Shown: positions 1 through 8,857, counted from the first letter of the stretch. The stretch: 64,000 bases of DNA from Gemmobacter nectariphilus (GCA_020721445.1 DYMU01000005.1:109394-173393); one strand, 5' to 3'. Program-made: numbers and translations. Notes: generated by a model not told the origin, from the letters alone.

Positions 1-77
1 CACCAGCCACCCGCCAAAGTCAGGGCATCGGTCGGACGGGCGGCGTCAGCCACGGGGATGGGGCGAAGATAGGTCAT
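1..77 (-). CDS. folP: Dihydropteroate synthase, 5' end only (FolP)
   Basis: The minus strand opens an ORF at an ATG at base 77, 39 bases after the folB stop, and runs off the window edge. The 25 visible codons begin MTYLRPIPVADAARP and include TLAGGW, which resembles the start of dihydropteroate synthases in Rhodobacteraceae. That enzyme joins pABA to the pterin pyrophosphate in folate synthesis. It was too short for the ORF track. Its position after folB in the same direction fits a folB-folP unit. The call rests on this short N-terminus and on gene order, because no catalytic motif lies inside the window. Confidence 0.6.
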   Translation of the reverse strand, partial: MTYLRPIPVADAARPTDALTLAGGW

Positions 78-116
78 GCCTTGGGATTAGGCCCCAAACT
101 TGGGTCTTGGCAAGCG

Positions 117-1031
117 TCAGCCGATGCCATGTTCGACCAGAACGCGGCTTCCCGCCGGAAGTGCAACAGTGCCGTGAACGACCAGCCCGCGCGCCGCCAT
201 GGTTTCGGCCAGCCACAGCGCCAGCCCCACCGGATCGGCGGCTTTCGGGCCATCGACCGCGTCCAGCACCATCTTGGACGGCGCCCAGACCACCGATTGC
301 CCGCGCTTGATCGCCCAGTCGATCTCGGTCCGGGTCGCCACCACCACGCAACGGGCGTCGCGCGCCGCCAGCGTCCAGGCGTTCTGCTCGATGGCCAGCA
401 GGTCAATCCGGCGTTGCGTGGGTTTGTGCCCCGTGGCCGGGCGCGGGCCGTCCGGCAGCCCGACGGTCAGGATCAAGGGCGCCCCGCGCGCCTGCAAGGC
501 ATCCAGCCGCGCGGCCAGATCGGGGGCGGCGATGGATGCGTTGTCCAGATAGACCACCAGCGGATGCACCGCCGCCTCAACCCCGTCCTGGCCCACCATG
601 CGCAGCGGCACCTCGGCCCGGCTGCGCACGATTTCCACCCCCAGCTTATAGGGGCCGACATCCAGCTTTTCGATCCGCACGAAGACCCGCATCGCCTGCG
701 GTTCGGCCAGAATACGTTCGGCCACGCGTTCGGCCAGCGTTTCCAACAGGTTCAACCGTTCCGCCGCCAGTTCCTGCGCAATCGCCCAGGTGATCCGGTC
801 ATACGACAGGATGCGGTCGACATCGTCGTTCAGGGGTGCCGCCACCGGCGCCACCTCGACCACCACGTTGAACATCACCCGCTGCTTGTGGCCGCGTTCT
901 TGCTGAAACGCGCCGATATCGACCTCGACCACATGATCGCGCAAGGAAATGCGGTCACGCGGATCGGCGCTGGCAGACGCCTGGCTGCGCTCTTCGGGGT
1001 GGGCAAAGGCAAGGCGGATATCGCTGGTCAT
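117..1031 (-). CDS. folB: Dihydroneopterin aldolase with C-terminal extension (FolB)
   Basis: Cytosolic folate enzyme that converts dihydroneopterin to 6-hydroxymethyl-dihydropterin and glycolaldehyde. The FolB fold covers roughly residues 15-135 (ISLRDHVVEVDIGAFQ, SYDRITWAIAQ, NLLETLAERVAERI, VFVRIEKLDVGP). The protein is 304 aa, whereas simple FolB proteins are about 120 aa; the last ~170 residues form an extra domain I cannot name. The ATG at 1031 (MTSDIRL) is preceded by a G-rich stretch. The ORF track extends much further upstream, but that extension reads as low-complexity Arg/Ala sequence antisense to the sleB-like gene. It sits just before folP. Function is confident; the role of the extension is unknown. 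Confidence 0.88.
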   Translation of the reverse strand: MTSDIRLAFAHPEERSQASASADPRDRISLRDHVVEVDIGAFQQERGHKQRVMFNVVVEVAPVAAPLNDDVDRILSYDRITWAIAQELAAERLNLLETLAERVAERILAEPQAMRVFVRIEKLDVGPYKLGVEIVRSRAEVPLRMVGQDGVEAAVHPLVVYLDNASIAAPDLAARLDALQARGAPLILTVGLPDGPRPATGHKPTQRRIDLLAIEQNAWTLAARDARCVVVATRTEIDWAIKRGQSVVWAPSKMVLDAVDGPKAADPVGLALWLAETMAARGLVVHGTVALPAGSRVLVEHGIG

Positions 1032-1117
1032 CTGGCCCCCCATGGCCCGCGCACGGGCAAAGAACCGCCCGCCCCCGATTGCCCCAGCTGGGTCAAGGGC
1101 GCAAGGCCCCCGTCGGC

Positions 1118-1789
1118 TTAGGGCTGGCGATAAAACAGATGCGCCCCGATTGATGCGGTGCGCGGAAAGCGGCGCGCCCAACCCGGCTGCACGGCGCGGG
1201 TGTGGAAATGCGTGGCCCCGACGGTCAGCCCGCGCGGTGCGCCATCCAGCATCAGCCGGGCAATCCGGCCCGCCCGTTCGGCGGCAACGCGGTCGCGCAT
1301 CACATCCTTGTTGCCATCGCAGACATAGCTGAACTGACAGCCATTGCGGTTGCCCTGTTGCACCACACCGCACACGGTTTGCGGATATTCGGGGCTGTCG
1401 ACCCGGTTCAAGATCACCTCGGCCACGGCAAACTGGCCTTTCAGCGTTTCGCCACGGGCCTCGAAATACAGCGCGCTTTGCAGGCATTGCCATTGTGCAT
1501 CGCCCTTTGCGGCGGGTTGCGCGGCCAGGAAGCTGTCGTCATAGCGGATCAGAACCGGGGTGGCCGCATCGCCTTTGGCTTTTGCCTTGGGGCCGGTCGC
1601 AAGGGCGGCGAGGGTCGCCTTGGGAACGGCGCGCACCGTGGCCCGCTCGGCCCCCATCAGCGAGGCAAAATGGTTGACCATGCCTTCGACCGGGCTGTTG
1701 GATTTGCTGATCGTCACATCGGCGATGGCCGCTTCACCCAAGCAAAGGGCCGCCACCGCAGCCATGGCCAAGATTTGTCGCAAACGCAT
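1118..1789 (-). CDS. SleB-family cell wall hydrolase, secreted
   Basis: Predicted exported peptidoglycan hydrolase of 223 aa. The start at 1789 gives MRLRQILAMAAVAALCLG, a clean signal peptide ending near AIA. The catalytic region is in the C-terminal half: ALYFEARGE (likely catalytic Glu), AVAEVILNRVDSPEYP, CQFSYVCDG and GATHFHT, all typical of the SleB/CwlJ hydrolase family (PF07486). In non-sporulating bacteria these proteins remodel the wall in the periplasm. The track's longer start adds 25 residues ahead of the signal peptide and is unlikely. A perfect palindrome lies about 100 bases upstream (separate entry). Confidence 0.88.
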   Translation of the reverse strand: MRLRQILAMAAVAALCLGEAAIADVTISKSNSPVEGMVNHFASLMGAERATVRAVPKATLAALATGPKAKAKGDAATPVLIRYDDSFLAAQPAAKGDAQWQCLQSALYFEARGETLKGQFAVAEVILNRVDSPEYPQTVCGVVQQGNRNGCQFSYVCDGNKDVMRDRVAAERAGRIARLMLDGAPRGLTVGATHFHTRAVQPGWARRFPRTASIGAHLFYRQP

Positions 1790-1887
1790 GCTAAGGTCCG
1801 TTCTGTTGCCGTGCCGCGAACTCGCTTGATTGCCCAAGGATTGCGCACAGGGGACGTAAGGCACGGCCCCGGCCCGAGTCTATTGTG

Positions 1888-1903
1888 GTTGCAATTTTGC
1901 AAC
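1888..1903. promoter_or_regulatory. Perfect palindrome upstream of the sleB-like gene
   Basis: GTTGCAATTTTGCAAC reads the same on both strands: 7-base arms around TT. It lies 99 bases before the cell wall hydrolase start in an AT-richer promoter-like stretch, so it may be a repressor or activator site. The binding protein is not known from the sequence. Confidence 0.4.
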
Positions 1904-1998
1904 GCATCTGGGGCAAGGATCGGCGGAAACTTGCGCAAATCTTAATAATTCACAGAAAGATCGCAGCGCATCCACATGATATTGTGGCTGTTTTCGCC

Positions 1999-4533
1999 TT
2001 ATCCACTACGGTCGTTCAGGGCCAGATGTGCTGCGGCCAGCCGTGCAAGCGGCACACGATAGGGTGAACAGGACACATAATCGAACCCGGCCTTGCGGCA
2101 AAAGGCGATTGATTCGGGGTTGCCGCCATGTTCGCCGCAGATCGAAACGGTCAGGTCGGGCCGGGTCAGCCGCCCACGCTCGGCCCCGATCAGCAACAGC
2201 TCACCCACCCCGTCAACGTCCAGAATGTGGAACGGGTCTTCGGGAAACACGCCCTGCTGGACGTAAGTGTTCATGAAGCGCCCGGCGTCATCGCGCGACA
2301 GACCATAGGTCATCTGCGTCAGATCGTTGGTGCCAAAGGACAAGAACGCCGCGTGCTGCGCGATTTCCCCGGCGCGCAGGGCAGCCCTTGGTGTCTCGAC
2401 CATCACCCCCAGCTTGTAGGCAAAGTCCTGCCCCGACTTGATCCGCACCGCCGCCGCGACGGCATCGATCTTGGTCTTGACCAGTTCCACCTCGCGCCGG
2501 GCGCTGACCAGCGGAATCATGATCTCGGGCACCACCGCAGCCCCGCGCCGCGCAACCTCGACCGTGGCTTCAAAAATGGCGCGCGCCTGCATGTCGTAAA
2601 TCTCGGGCAAGACCACGCCCAGACGCACGCCGCGCATGCCCAGCATCGGGTTGAACTCGGTCAGCGCCTCGGCGCGGCGGGTGACTTCAGACAGGGGCTT
2701 GTCCAGCGCCTCGGCCAATTCGCGCAAGCCCTCGCGGCTGTGGGGCAAAAACTCGTGCAAGGGCGGGTCAAACAGGCGGATGCAGACCGGCAGGCCCGCC
2801 ATGATTTCAAACAGTTGCACGAAATCGGCCCGCTGCATCGGCAACAGCCGCGCCAGCGCCGCCGCCCGGTCATGCGAGGTGTCGGCAAAGATCATCTCGC
2901 GCATCACCACCAGACGGTCCTGATCAAAGAACATGTGTTCCGTCCGGCACAGCCCGATGCCTTCGGCGGCGAACTGCCGGGCGGTGGCGGCGTCAGCAGG
3001 CGTGTCGGCATTGGCGCGCACGCCGATATCGCGGAACTGGTCGGCCCAGCCCAGCAGCTTTTGGAAATGCGCATCCAGCGCCGGGGCCAGCATGTCGACA
3101 GCACCGGCCAGCACCTGGCCCGTGGTGCCATCGACGGTGATCAGATCGCCTTCGCCAAACACCCGGTCGCCGGCGTGGATCTTTTTCTCGCGCAGGTCCA
3201 GCCGCATCTCGGCGCCCACCACGCAGGGCAGGCCAAGCCCGCGCGCGATCACCGCGGCATGGCTGGTCATGCCGCCGCGTTCGGTCAGCACGCCGGCCGC
3301 CGAATGCATGCCGCGAATGTCTTCGGGCGCAGTTTCGCGGCGCACGAGGATACACGGCTCACCGCGCGAGGCCGATGCCTGCGCCGCATGGGATGAGAAC
3401 ACGATATGCCCGACCGCAGCCCCGGGGCTGGCGGCAATGCCGCGCGCGACCACGTCGCGCGCCCCGCGCGGGTCAACCTGCGGGTGCAGCAGTTCTGACA
3501 GCGCATGCGGTTCGACCCGCAGCACCGCCTCTTCGCGCCCGATCACCCCATCTTCTGCCAGCGCCACTGCGATGCGCAACCCGGCCCGGGCCGAACGTTG
3601 CACCCGCACCGCATCCAGCACCGCCAGATGGCCGTCTTCGATGGTGAACTCGATCTGCATTTCCTCGCGCAGCTTGGCGCGGCAGGCCACGCCATGGCGC
3701 AGCAGATCGGCATAGATTTCGGGCGCGATATCTTGCAACGACGGCCCGCGCGGGTCGCGCGACAGATACAGTGATTGCGCGGCCTTCAGCGCATCGCGGC
3801 CCTGGCCTTGCGCCAGATAGCGGCCGGTGATCTGCGCCTCGCCGGTCACCGGATCGACGAATTGCATGACACCCGAGCCGGAAATGCCCTGCCCGATGCC
3901 CTGCGCCATGGCCTGCACCACCAGCCCCAGCGGTGCCTCGGCCGGCGCGCCCTTGGCCTGGCGGAGCAGCCGTGCCGTGGTGCCTTCCCAGGCGCGGGCC
4001 ATCGAGCGCAGCACTTCGGACAATTGCCGGGCCGGGTCTTGCGGAAAGGCCTCATCCATCTCTTGCTCGTAGACCAGCAGTGCTGCGCGGATCGCGTCGG
4101 TCGATGGGGCAGAGGTGGCGAACATGTCGGGGTCCAGCCGGGCAACATGGGTGGCATAGCTTTGGATGAAGCGCAGCCAGATCGCATCCGCCGCCTGCTG
4201 GCCGTGGCGCGCGGCCAAGGCGCGGTGCCGGTCGGCGTTCAACCCGATATTGAGCACCGAGGCCGGCCCGCCCCATTCGGGGTTTTCCGGGCTGGGCCGG
4301 ACCGAGACCAGCGGGCTGGGCCCGAAATGCGCCAGAAGTGCCGCACAATCGACGATCTGCCCCGCCGCGATGGCGCGCACCGTGTCACAGGGCAAGGCCA
4401 CGGTCTGCGGCACCGGCAGGTCCAGCCGGATCAGCCGTTGCAGGCATTTTGCCCGCCAGCCATGCGCCGTCCGGTCGATCCGGGCGGCGGTGGTGACTTC
4501 GGTGAACGCGGTCAAAGGGGGGATGTGCTGCAC
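1999..4533 (-). CDS. ppdK: Pyruvate, phosphate dikinase-like PEP-utilising enzyme
   Basis: Predicted to interconvert pyruvate + ATP + Pi with PEP + AMP + PPi. The central phosphohistidine domain is intact (GGMTSHAAVIARGLGLPCVV). The C-terminal PEP/pyruvate barrel has GVMVETPRAAL, SFGTNDLTQMTYGLSRDD and SICGEHGGNPES, with the catalytic Cys near the end. The N-terminal nucleotide-binding part is short and divergent (LVSVRPSPENPEWGGPASVLN), without the usual SMPGMMDT stretch. I chose the GTG at 4533 (QHIPPLTAF) because AAGGAA lies 7 bases upstream; the track's ATG at 4584 adds 17 residues without such a site. Length is 844 aa against about 880-900 for standard PpdK. It follows glyS on the same strand, separated by a terminator-like repeat. 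Confidence 0.85.
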   Translation of the reverse strand: MQHIPPLTAFTEVTTAARIDRTAHGWRAKCLQRLIRLDLPVPQTVALPCDTVRAIAAGQIVDCAALLAHFGPSPLVSVRPSPENPEWGGPASVLNIGLNADRHRALAARHGQQAADAIWLRFIQSYATHVARLDPDMFATSAPSTDAIRAALLVYEQEMDEAFPQDPARQLSEVLRSMARAWEGTTARLLRQAKGAPAEAPLGLVVQAMAQGIGQGISGSGVMQFVDPVTGEAQITGRYLAQGQGRDALKAAQSLYLSRDPRGPSLQDIAPEIYADLLRHGVACRAKLREEMQIEFTIEDGHLAVLDAVRVQRSARAGLRIAVALAEDGVIGREEAVLRVEPHALSELLHPQVDPRGARDVVARGIAASPGAAVGHIVFSSHAAQASASRGEPCILVRRETAPEDIRGMHSAAGVLTERGGMTSHAAVIARGLGLPCVVGAEMRLDLREKKIHAGDRVFGEGDLITVDGTTGQVLAGAVDMLAPALDAHFQKLLGWADQFRDIGVRANADTPADAATARQFAAEGIGLCRTEHMFFDQDRLVVMREMIFADTSHDRAAALARLLPMQRADFVQLFEIMAGLPVCIRLFDPPLHEFLPHSREGLRELAEALDKPLSEVTRRAEALTEFNPMLGMRGVRLGVVLPEIYDMQARAIFEATVEVARRGAAVVPEIMIPLVSARREVELVKTKIDAVAAAVRIKSGQDFAYKLGVMVETPRAALRAGEIAQHAAFLSFGTNDLTQMTYGLSRDDAGRFMNTYVQQGVFPEDPFHILDVDGVGELLLIGAERGRLTRPDLTVSICGEHGGNPESIAFCRKAGFDYVSCSPYRVPLARLAAAHLALNDRSG

Positions 4534-4623
4534 TGCGGCATTCCTTGTTTGCTTTGAACCTACACCGATTTTGCGGGCAGGCAAGCGTGGCGGATCAGCC
4601 GTGGCGCGGGATGGCCGCGGTGG

Positions 4624-4646
4624 AAAAGGGGGGCTGTCTGCCCCCC
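4624..4646 (-). terminator. Rho-independent terminator after glyS
   Basis: On the minus strand the sequence reads GGGGGGCAGACAGCCCCCC followed by TTTT, a 7-bp GC stem with an AGACA loop and a short T run. It forms the distal half of a dispersed repeat. The identical 19-mer recurs on the plus strand after purD (24622-24640). Confidence 0.75.
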
Positions 4647-4658
4647 TTCACCCCCCGA

Positions 4659-4680
4659 GGGTATTTCGGCCAAGAGGAAA
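4659..4680 (-). repeat. Dispersed intergenic palindromic element, copy 1 (core)
   Basis: On the minus strand the core begins TTTCCTCTTGGCCGAAAT and starts immediately after the glyS stop codon. The same 22-base core occurs at 54761 on the plus strand, with variants at 18063, 24550-24610 and 28498. It is followed by a GC-rich hairpin, giving a two-part element at gene ends. Confidence 0.75.
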
Positions 4681-7152
4681 TCAGCCGTCGAGTTTGGTCA
4701 GATCAGCCACCGACAGGCAGATGGCGCGGATGCGGTGCAACAGGTTCAGGCGGTTGCGGCGCAGGATCGGGTTTTCGGCGTTGATCTGGGTCGCGGTGAA
4801 GAAGGCGTCGATGGGTGCGCGCAGGGTGGCCATGGCCTGCATGGCGCGCGCGAAATCCTCGGCTTGCATCGCGGGGGCGATGGCGGCTTCGGCCTGATCG
4901 AGGGCTTTGAACAGCGCGCGTTCTTCGGGGTTTTCGGCGAATTTGGGGTCGGCGCCGTAGGAATATTCGACGCCGTCCTTTTCTTCGGCCTGGGTCAGGA
5001 TGTTGTTGGCGCGCTTGAAACCCGCGACCAGGTTGGCGCCGTCTTCGGTTATGAGTGTGGCTTGCAGGGCGGTGGCGCGTTTGACGAGGAGGGTGAGGTC
5101 GTCGTTGTTTGGCCCTGCGGCGCTTGTCGCCGCATGCGGCAACGGGGCAAGGCAGGCGTCGATCACGTCGTGGCGGATGCCTTGGTCCTTGAGGTAGACT
5201 TTGAGGCGGTCGTGGAGGAAGGCGAGGAGGTCATTGACAAGCGATTTTGCTGCTCGCTTCCAAATGATCGACAAATCTTCGCTCTGCTCATAGTCGACTA
5301 TTAGACTTTTCTCTTCCTGCCCCATGAACATTGACACCGAAACGAAATGGTCCAGAGCGTCAACCCTTGCTCGAAACTCCTCGAATTGTTTGTAAGCATC
5401 TTTGACTTTGCGGGCATCGTCAGCATCGTGTTCTCGCTCTGCGCCGATGCAGTCAAAAATTGCCCACTCTATTTCATCACTATTTCTGTCTAAGAAGCCA
5501 TCCCAGTTAAGCATTCTCCGAACAGGTTCTTGCTTCCAAACCAAGAGTGTTTCGCTCTCATACTGAGGGTCACGGCTGGAGTGCATCGAATTGACCGGCT
5601 CAATCATCTGAAGATGGTTCAACATGTGAAGTAAATATGATTGCTCGATCAACATTTGCATGTTTCCATGCACGCCATTCCCAAGCACCAACCGAATAAC
5701 CCCCAGTGCCGCCCGTCGCAGCGCGAACGGGTCTTTACTTCCCGTCGGTTTTTCATCAATCGCCCAGAACCCGGTCAGCGTGTCGATCTTGTCGGCCAGC
5801 GCCACGGCGACCGACACCGGCTCGGTTGGCACGTCATCTGACGGACCCAGTGGCGAGTAGTGGTCGCGGGCGGCGTTGGCGACGGCTTCAGGCTCGCCCG
5901 CCGCGAGGGCGTAGTAGCGGCCCATGGTGCCTTGCAGCTCGGGGAACTCGCCCACCATGGCCGAGCGCAGGTCAAGCTTGGCGAGGGATGCCGCGCGCTT
6001 GGCCTGATCGGGGTCGGCGCCGACCAAGGGGGCGATCTCAGCCGCCAAGGCGGCGATGCGGGTGATGCGGTCGGACTGGCTGCCCAGTTTGTTGTGGAAG
6101 GTGACGGATTTCAGGCCCTCGGCCCAGTCCGCCATGCCGGCCTTTGCCACGCGCAGATCGTTTTCCCAGAAGAACTTGGCGTCCGACAGCCGCGCGGTCA
6201 GCACCTTCTGGTTGCCTTTCAGGATGGTCTCGCCATGGTCGGCGGTGATGGTGTTGGCCACCGTCACAAAGCCTTCGATCCGGCCGGTTTTCGGGTTCTT
6301 CGCGGAAAAGAACTTCTGGTGTTCGCGCATGCTGGTTTGCAGCACCTCGGGCGGCAGGTTCAGGAACGCATCGGCAATGCGCCCCATCAGCGGCACGGGC
6401 CATTCTACCAGACCGGCCACCTCGGCCAACAGCGCACGGTCTTCGACCACCTCTAGGCCCGCGGCAAAGGCCAGTGTCTGCGCCTCGGCCCAGATCGCGG
6501 CTTCGCGTTCCGCGGCATCAAGGATCACATGGGCGCGCTTGAGCTTTGCCGCGTAATCCTCGAAGGAGGTTACAGAAAACACGCCCGGCGACAGGAAGCG
6601 GTGGCCGCGCGTTACGTTGCCGGCGGTGATGCCATCCACCGTCAGCGGCACCACCTCATGCCCCGCGTCGTCCGACAAAAGGCACAGGATCGCATGCAGC
6701 GGGCGGACCCAGCGCAACGACCCGTTGCCCCAGCGCATCGACTTGGGCCAAGGGAAGGTGCGGATCACGCCCTCCAGCACCTCGGCAATGATGTCGGGCG
6801 CGCGGCGACCGGGGCGTTCGATCACGGCGAACCAGACCTCGCCCTTCTTGTCGGCGCGACGTTCCAACTGATCCAGCGTCAGGCCGGTGGAGCGCAAAAA
6901 CCCCTCCAATGCGGCGGCGGGCGCGCTGGTGCTGGGGCCCTTGCGTTCTTCGCGCACGGCGCGCGACTCGGCCGTCAGCCCTTCGATGGCCAGCGTCAGC
7001 CGGCGCGGCGTGGAAAAGGCCCCGGCATGGGCATAGGTCAACCCGGCCTGCACCAGACCATCGGTCACCAGCTTTTTCAGATCCTCGCGGGCGCGGGCCT
7101 GCATCCGCGCCGGGATTTCCTCGGAAAACAGTTCGATCAGCAGATCGGGCAT
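4681..7152 (-). CDS. glyS: Glycyl-tRNA synthetase beta subunit, with low-GC insert
   Basis: Beta chain of the alpha2beta2 glycyl-tRNA synthetase that charges tRNA-Gly. Recognisable parts are the N-terminus MPDLLIELFSEEIPARMQ, EHQKFFSAKN, and the C-terminal HDRLKVYLKDQGIRHDVIDA and RRNRLNLLHRI. The start has AAGGA 7 bases upstream and lies 4 bases after the DUF6446-like stop. At 823 aa it is longer than the roughly 690-750 aa I expect. The excess is an in-frame block at about residues 488-639 (bases ~5236-5690), between LGVIRLVLGNG and DLLAFLHDRL. Its base composition is far lower in GC than the flanks. The gene is probably functional, since the frame and both flanking domains are intact. Confidence 0.95.
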   Translation of the reverse strand: MPDLLIELFSEEIPARMQARAREDLKKLVTDGLVQAGLTYAHAGAFSTPRRLTLAIEGLTAESRAVREERKGPSTSAPAAALEGFLRSTGLTLDQLERRADKKGEVWFAVIERPGRRAPDIIAEVLEGVIRTFPWPKSMRWGNGSLRWVRPLHAILCLLSDDAGHEVVPLTVDGITAGNVTRGHRFLSPGVFSVTSFEDYAAKLKRAHVILDAAEREAAIWAEAQTLAFAAGLEVVEDRALLAEVAGLVEWPVPLMGRIADAFLNLPPEVLQTSMREHQKFFSAKNPKTGRIEGFVTVANTITADHGETILKGNQKVLTARLSDAKFFWENDLRVAKAGMADWAEGLKSVTFHNKLGSQSDRITRIAALAAEIAPLVGADPDQAKRAASLAKLDLRSAMVGEFPELQGTMGRYYALAAGEPEAVANAARDHYSPLGPSDDVPTEPVSVAVALADKIDTLTGFWAIDEKPTGSKDPFALRRAALGVIRLVLGNGVHGNMQMLIEQSYLLHMLNHLQMIEPVNSMHSSRDPQYESETLLVWKQEPVRRMLNWDGFLDRNSDEIEWAIFDCIGAEREHDADDARKVKDAYKQFEEFRARVDALDHFVSVSMFMGQEEKSLIVDYEQSEDLSIIWKRAAKSLVNDLLAFLHDRLKVYLKDQGIRHDVIDACLAPLPHAATSAAGPNNDDLTLLVKRATALQATLITEDGANLVAGFKRANNILTQAEEKDGVEYSYGADPKFAENPEERALFKALDQAEAAIAPAMQAEDFARAMQAMATLRAPIDAFFTATQINAENPILRRNRLNLLHRIRAICLSVADLTKLDG
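5236..5690 (-). other. Low-GC in-frame insert inside glyS
   Basis: Four 60-base lines counted by hand here are 40-52% GC, against 75% for a line just outside (6001-6060). Codons such as TTA, ATA and AAT, rare in the neighbours, are frequent. The encoded ~150 residues (e.g. MQMLIEQSYLLHMLNHLQ, DADDARKVKDAYKQFEEF) are charged and probably helical, and match no part of GlyS that I know. No stop, intein splice motif or terminal repeat was seen. The limits are approximate. Confidence 0.7.
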
Positions 7153-7156
7153 GGGG

Positions 7157-7633
7157 TCAATCCTTGGCGGCGGAGTTCAACTGGTGCCAGGCATAGGCCC
7201 GGCCATCGGGAAAGACGGCAACAACGCGGTCGACATCGGCGGCGATGTTGGAGTGTGACAGGAAGGCAAGGGCCTCGCCACGGGCCAGCGCGGCAGCGAT
7301 GGTATGGGCATCAAAGCAGGCAAACCAGCCGTGGGCGACCTTGGGTTCGGCGCCGGGATAGGCGACATAGGTTTCCGACAGCATGGCCTGCGTCATCGGC
7401 GTGCTAAAGCAGGCGCGAAAGCCCAAGGCGCCGTTGCCTGCGTCGATGCCTTTGACCGCTTCGGTCAGGATCGGCTCGGGCTGGCCGGACTCAATCGTGG
7501 TCAGGGTGATATCCGGCCCCGGCGGGGCGCTGACCGGCGCGTCAAGCGCAAAGGCCTGCCCGCCCCAGATCGCCACGGCTGCACCCCATGCGATGATCAC
7601 GATACCCCTGCTGCGATCTTGCCGGTCATGCAT
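7157..7633 (-). CDS. DUF6446-like secreted or membrane-anchored protein
   Basis: Conserved protein of unknown function lying between glyQ and glyS. With the ATG at 7633 it has 158 aa and a hydrophobic N-terminal segment ([20 protein letters not shown]) that acts as signal or anchor. The rest holds [40 protein letters not shown] and [20 protein letters not shown], which I recall as typical of the Rhodobacteraceae family DUF6446. Two Cys residues (FRACF, WFACF) could form a disulfide. It overlaps the glyQ end by 8 bases and ends 4 bases before glyS, so it is translationally linked to the synthetase genes. Why an exported protein sits there is unexplained. Confidence 0.75.
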   Translation of the reverse strand: MHDRQDRSRGIVIIAWGAAVAIWGGQAFALDAPVSAPPGPDITLTTIESGQPEPILTEAVKGIDAGNGALGFRACFSTPMTQAMLSETYVAYPGAEPKVAHGWFACFDAHTIAAALARGEALAFLSHSNIAADVDRVVAVFPDGRAYAWHQLNSAAKD

Positions 7634-8624
7634 CGGCAACCGTGGCCCCGGCGTCGGGCGCGGCATCGGCCCCGGCCTCGGTCAGGCGGAAGGCGTCGGC
7701 GCATTTCCGGGCCAAAGCCCGCACCCGGCCGATATAGGCCTGGCGCTCGGTGACAGAAATCACGCCACGCGCATCCAGCAGGTTGAACAGGTGGCTGGCC
7801 TTGATGGTCTGGTCATAGGCGGGATGCGCCATGATGATGCGCTTGCCCGACTTTGGGTCATCCGCCGGAAAGGCCAGAAGCCGGTCACATTCGGCCTCGG
7901 CATCCTCAAAATGGCGCAGCAGTTGCGCGGTATCGGCGGCATCAAAGTTGTGGCGGCTGTATTCTTCCTCGGTCTGGCGGAAGATGTCGGCATAGGTCAG
8001 CGCAATCGGGCTGGCGGGGTCGTTGAACGGCATGGTCATCACATGGTCGATGCCCAGCACATACATCGCCAGCCGTTCCAGCCCATAGGTCAACTCGCCC
8101 GACACCGGGCGGCAGTCATGGCCGCAGACCTGCTGGAAATAGGTGAACTGGCTGACCTCCATCCCGTCGCACCACACCTCCCAGCCCAGACCCCAAGCAC
8201 CAAGGGTCGGGCTTTCCCAGTCATCCTCGACAAAGCGGATGTCGTGCAGGGCGGGGTCAAGGCCGATGGCGCGTAAGGAGCCAAGATACAGGCCTTGCAG
8301 ATCGGGGGGCGAGGGTTTGATGATCACCTGATACTGATAGTAGTGCTGCAAGCGGTTCGGGTTCTCGCCATAGCGCCCGTCGGTCGGGCGGCGCGAGGGC
8401 TGCACATAGGCCGCGGCCCAAGGCTTGCTGCCAAGGCTGCGCAGCGTGGTGGCCGGGTGAAAGGTGCCTGCCCCCACCTCCATGTCATAGGGTTGCAAGA
8501 TCGCGCAGCCCTTGGACGCCCAATAGGCTTGCAGCCGCAGGATCACCTCTTGAAACGACCGGGGGGACGGGTTTGCGCCGGTGTCGGCACCAGTCTTTGC
8601 GCCGGATGGTTGCATCTGTGACAT
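7626..8624 (-). CDS. glyQ: Glycyl-tRNA synthetase alpha subunit
   Basis: Alpha chain of the bacterial alpha2beta2 glycyl-tRNA synthetase, carrying the class II catalytic core that activates glycine. Clear signatures are [67 protein letters not shown] and [13 protein letters not shown]. The ATG at 8624 (MSQMQPSG) has AAGGGGG about 8 bases upstream, so the track's start at 8645 is too long. It is 332 aa including a variable Ala-rich tail. It heads the glyQ-DUF6446-glyS group and is divergent from the next gene. Confidence 0.97.
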   Translation of the reverse strand: MSQMQPSGAKTGADTGANPSPRSFQEVILRLQAYWASKGCAILQPYDMEVGAGTFHPATTLRSLGSKPWAAAYVQPSRRPTDGRYGENPNRLQHYYQYQVIIKPSPPDLQGLYLGSLRAIGLDPALHDIRFVEDDWESPTLGAWGLGWEVWCDGMEVSQFTYFQQVCGHDCRPVSGELTYGLERLAMYVLGIDHVMTMPFNDPASPIALTYADIFRQTEEEYSRHNFDAADTAQLLRHFEDAEAECDRLLAFPADDPKSGKRIIMAHPAYDQTIKASHLFNLLDARGVISVTERQAYIGRVRALARKCADAFRLTEAGADAAPDAGATVADA

Positions 8625-8857
8625 AGCGATAACCCCCTTGGGCATGGAAGCCCTTGAAATGCTCGGCTGTCATAGGCAAGAGGCGGGCAAGGGTCAATGC
8701 GAAGCCGTGGCGAACCGGCGGCAAAGCCGTGGCGACCTTGGTGCCGCGGGCGCGCCTCGCGGTGGTGTGATGGGGCGGGGGGGTGAAAACCCCTCGCTTT
8801 TGGAGCGGCGGCACCCTTAGGGTGGGCCGGGTTTTGTGTGGTAAGGACGATACAGGC

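Noticed and set aside
1032-1493. N-terminal extension of folB in the ORF track
   Set aside because: It lies antisense to the cell wall hydrolase gene and reads as low-complexity Arg-rich sequence; the internal ATG at 1031 fits the FolB family.
5236-5690. Intein or group I/II intron in glyS
   Set aside because: The block is in frame but lacks intein N- and C-terminal splice residues (Cys/Ser start, His-Asn end) and any endonuclease motif; intron features are also absent.
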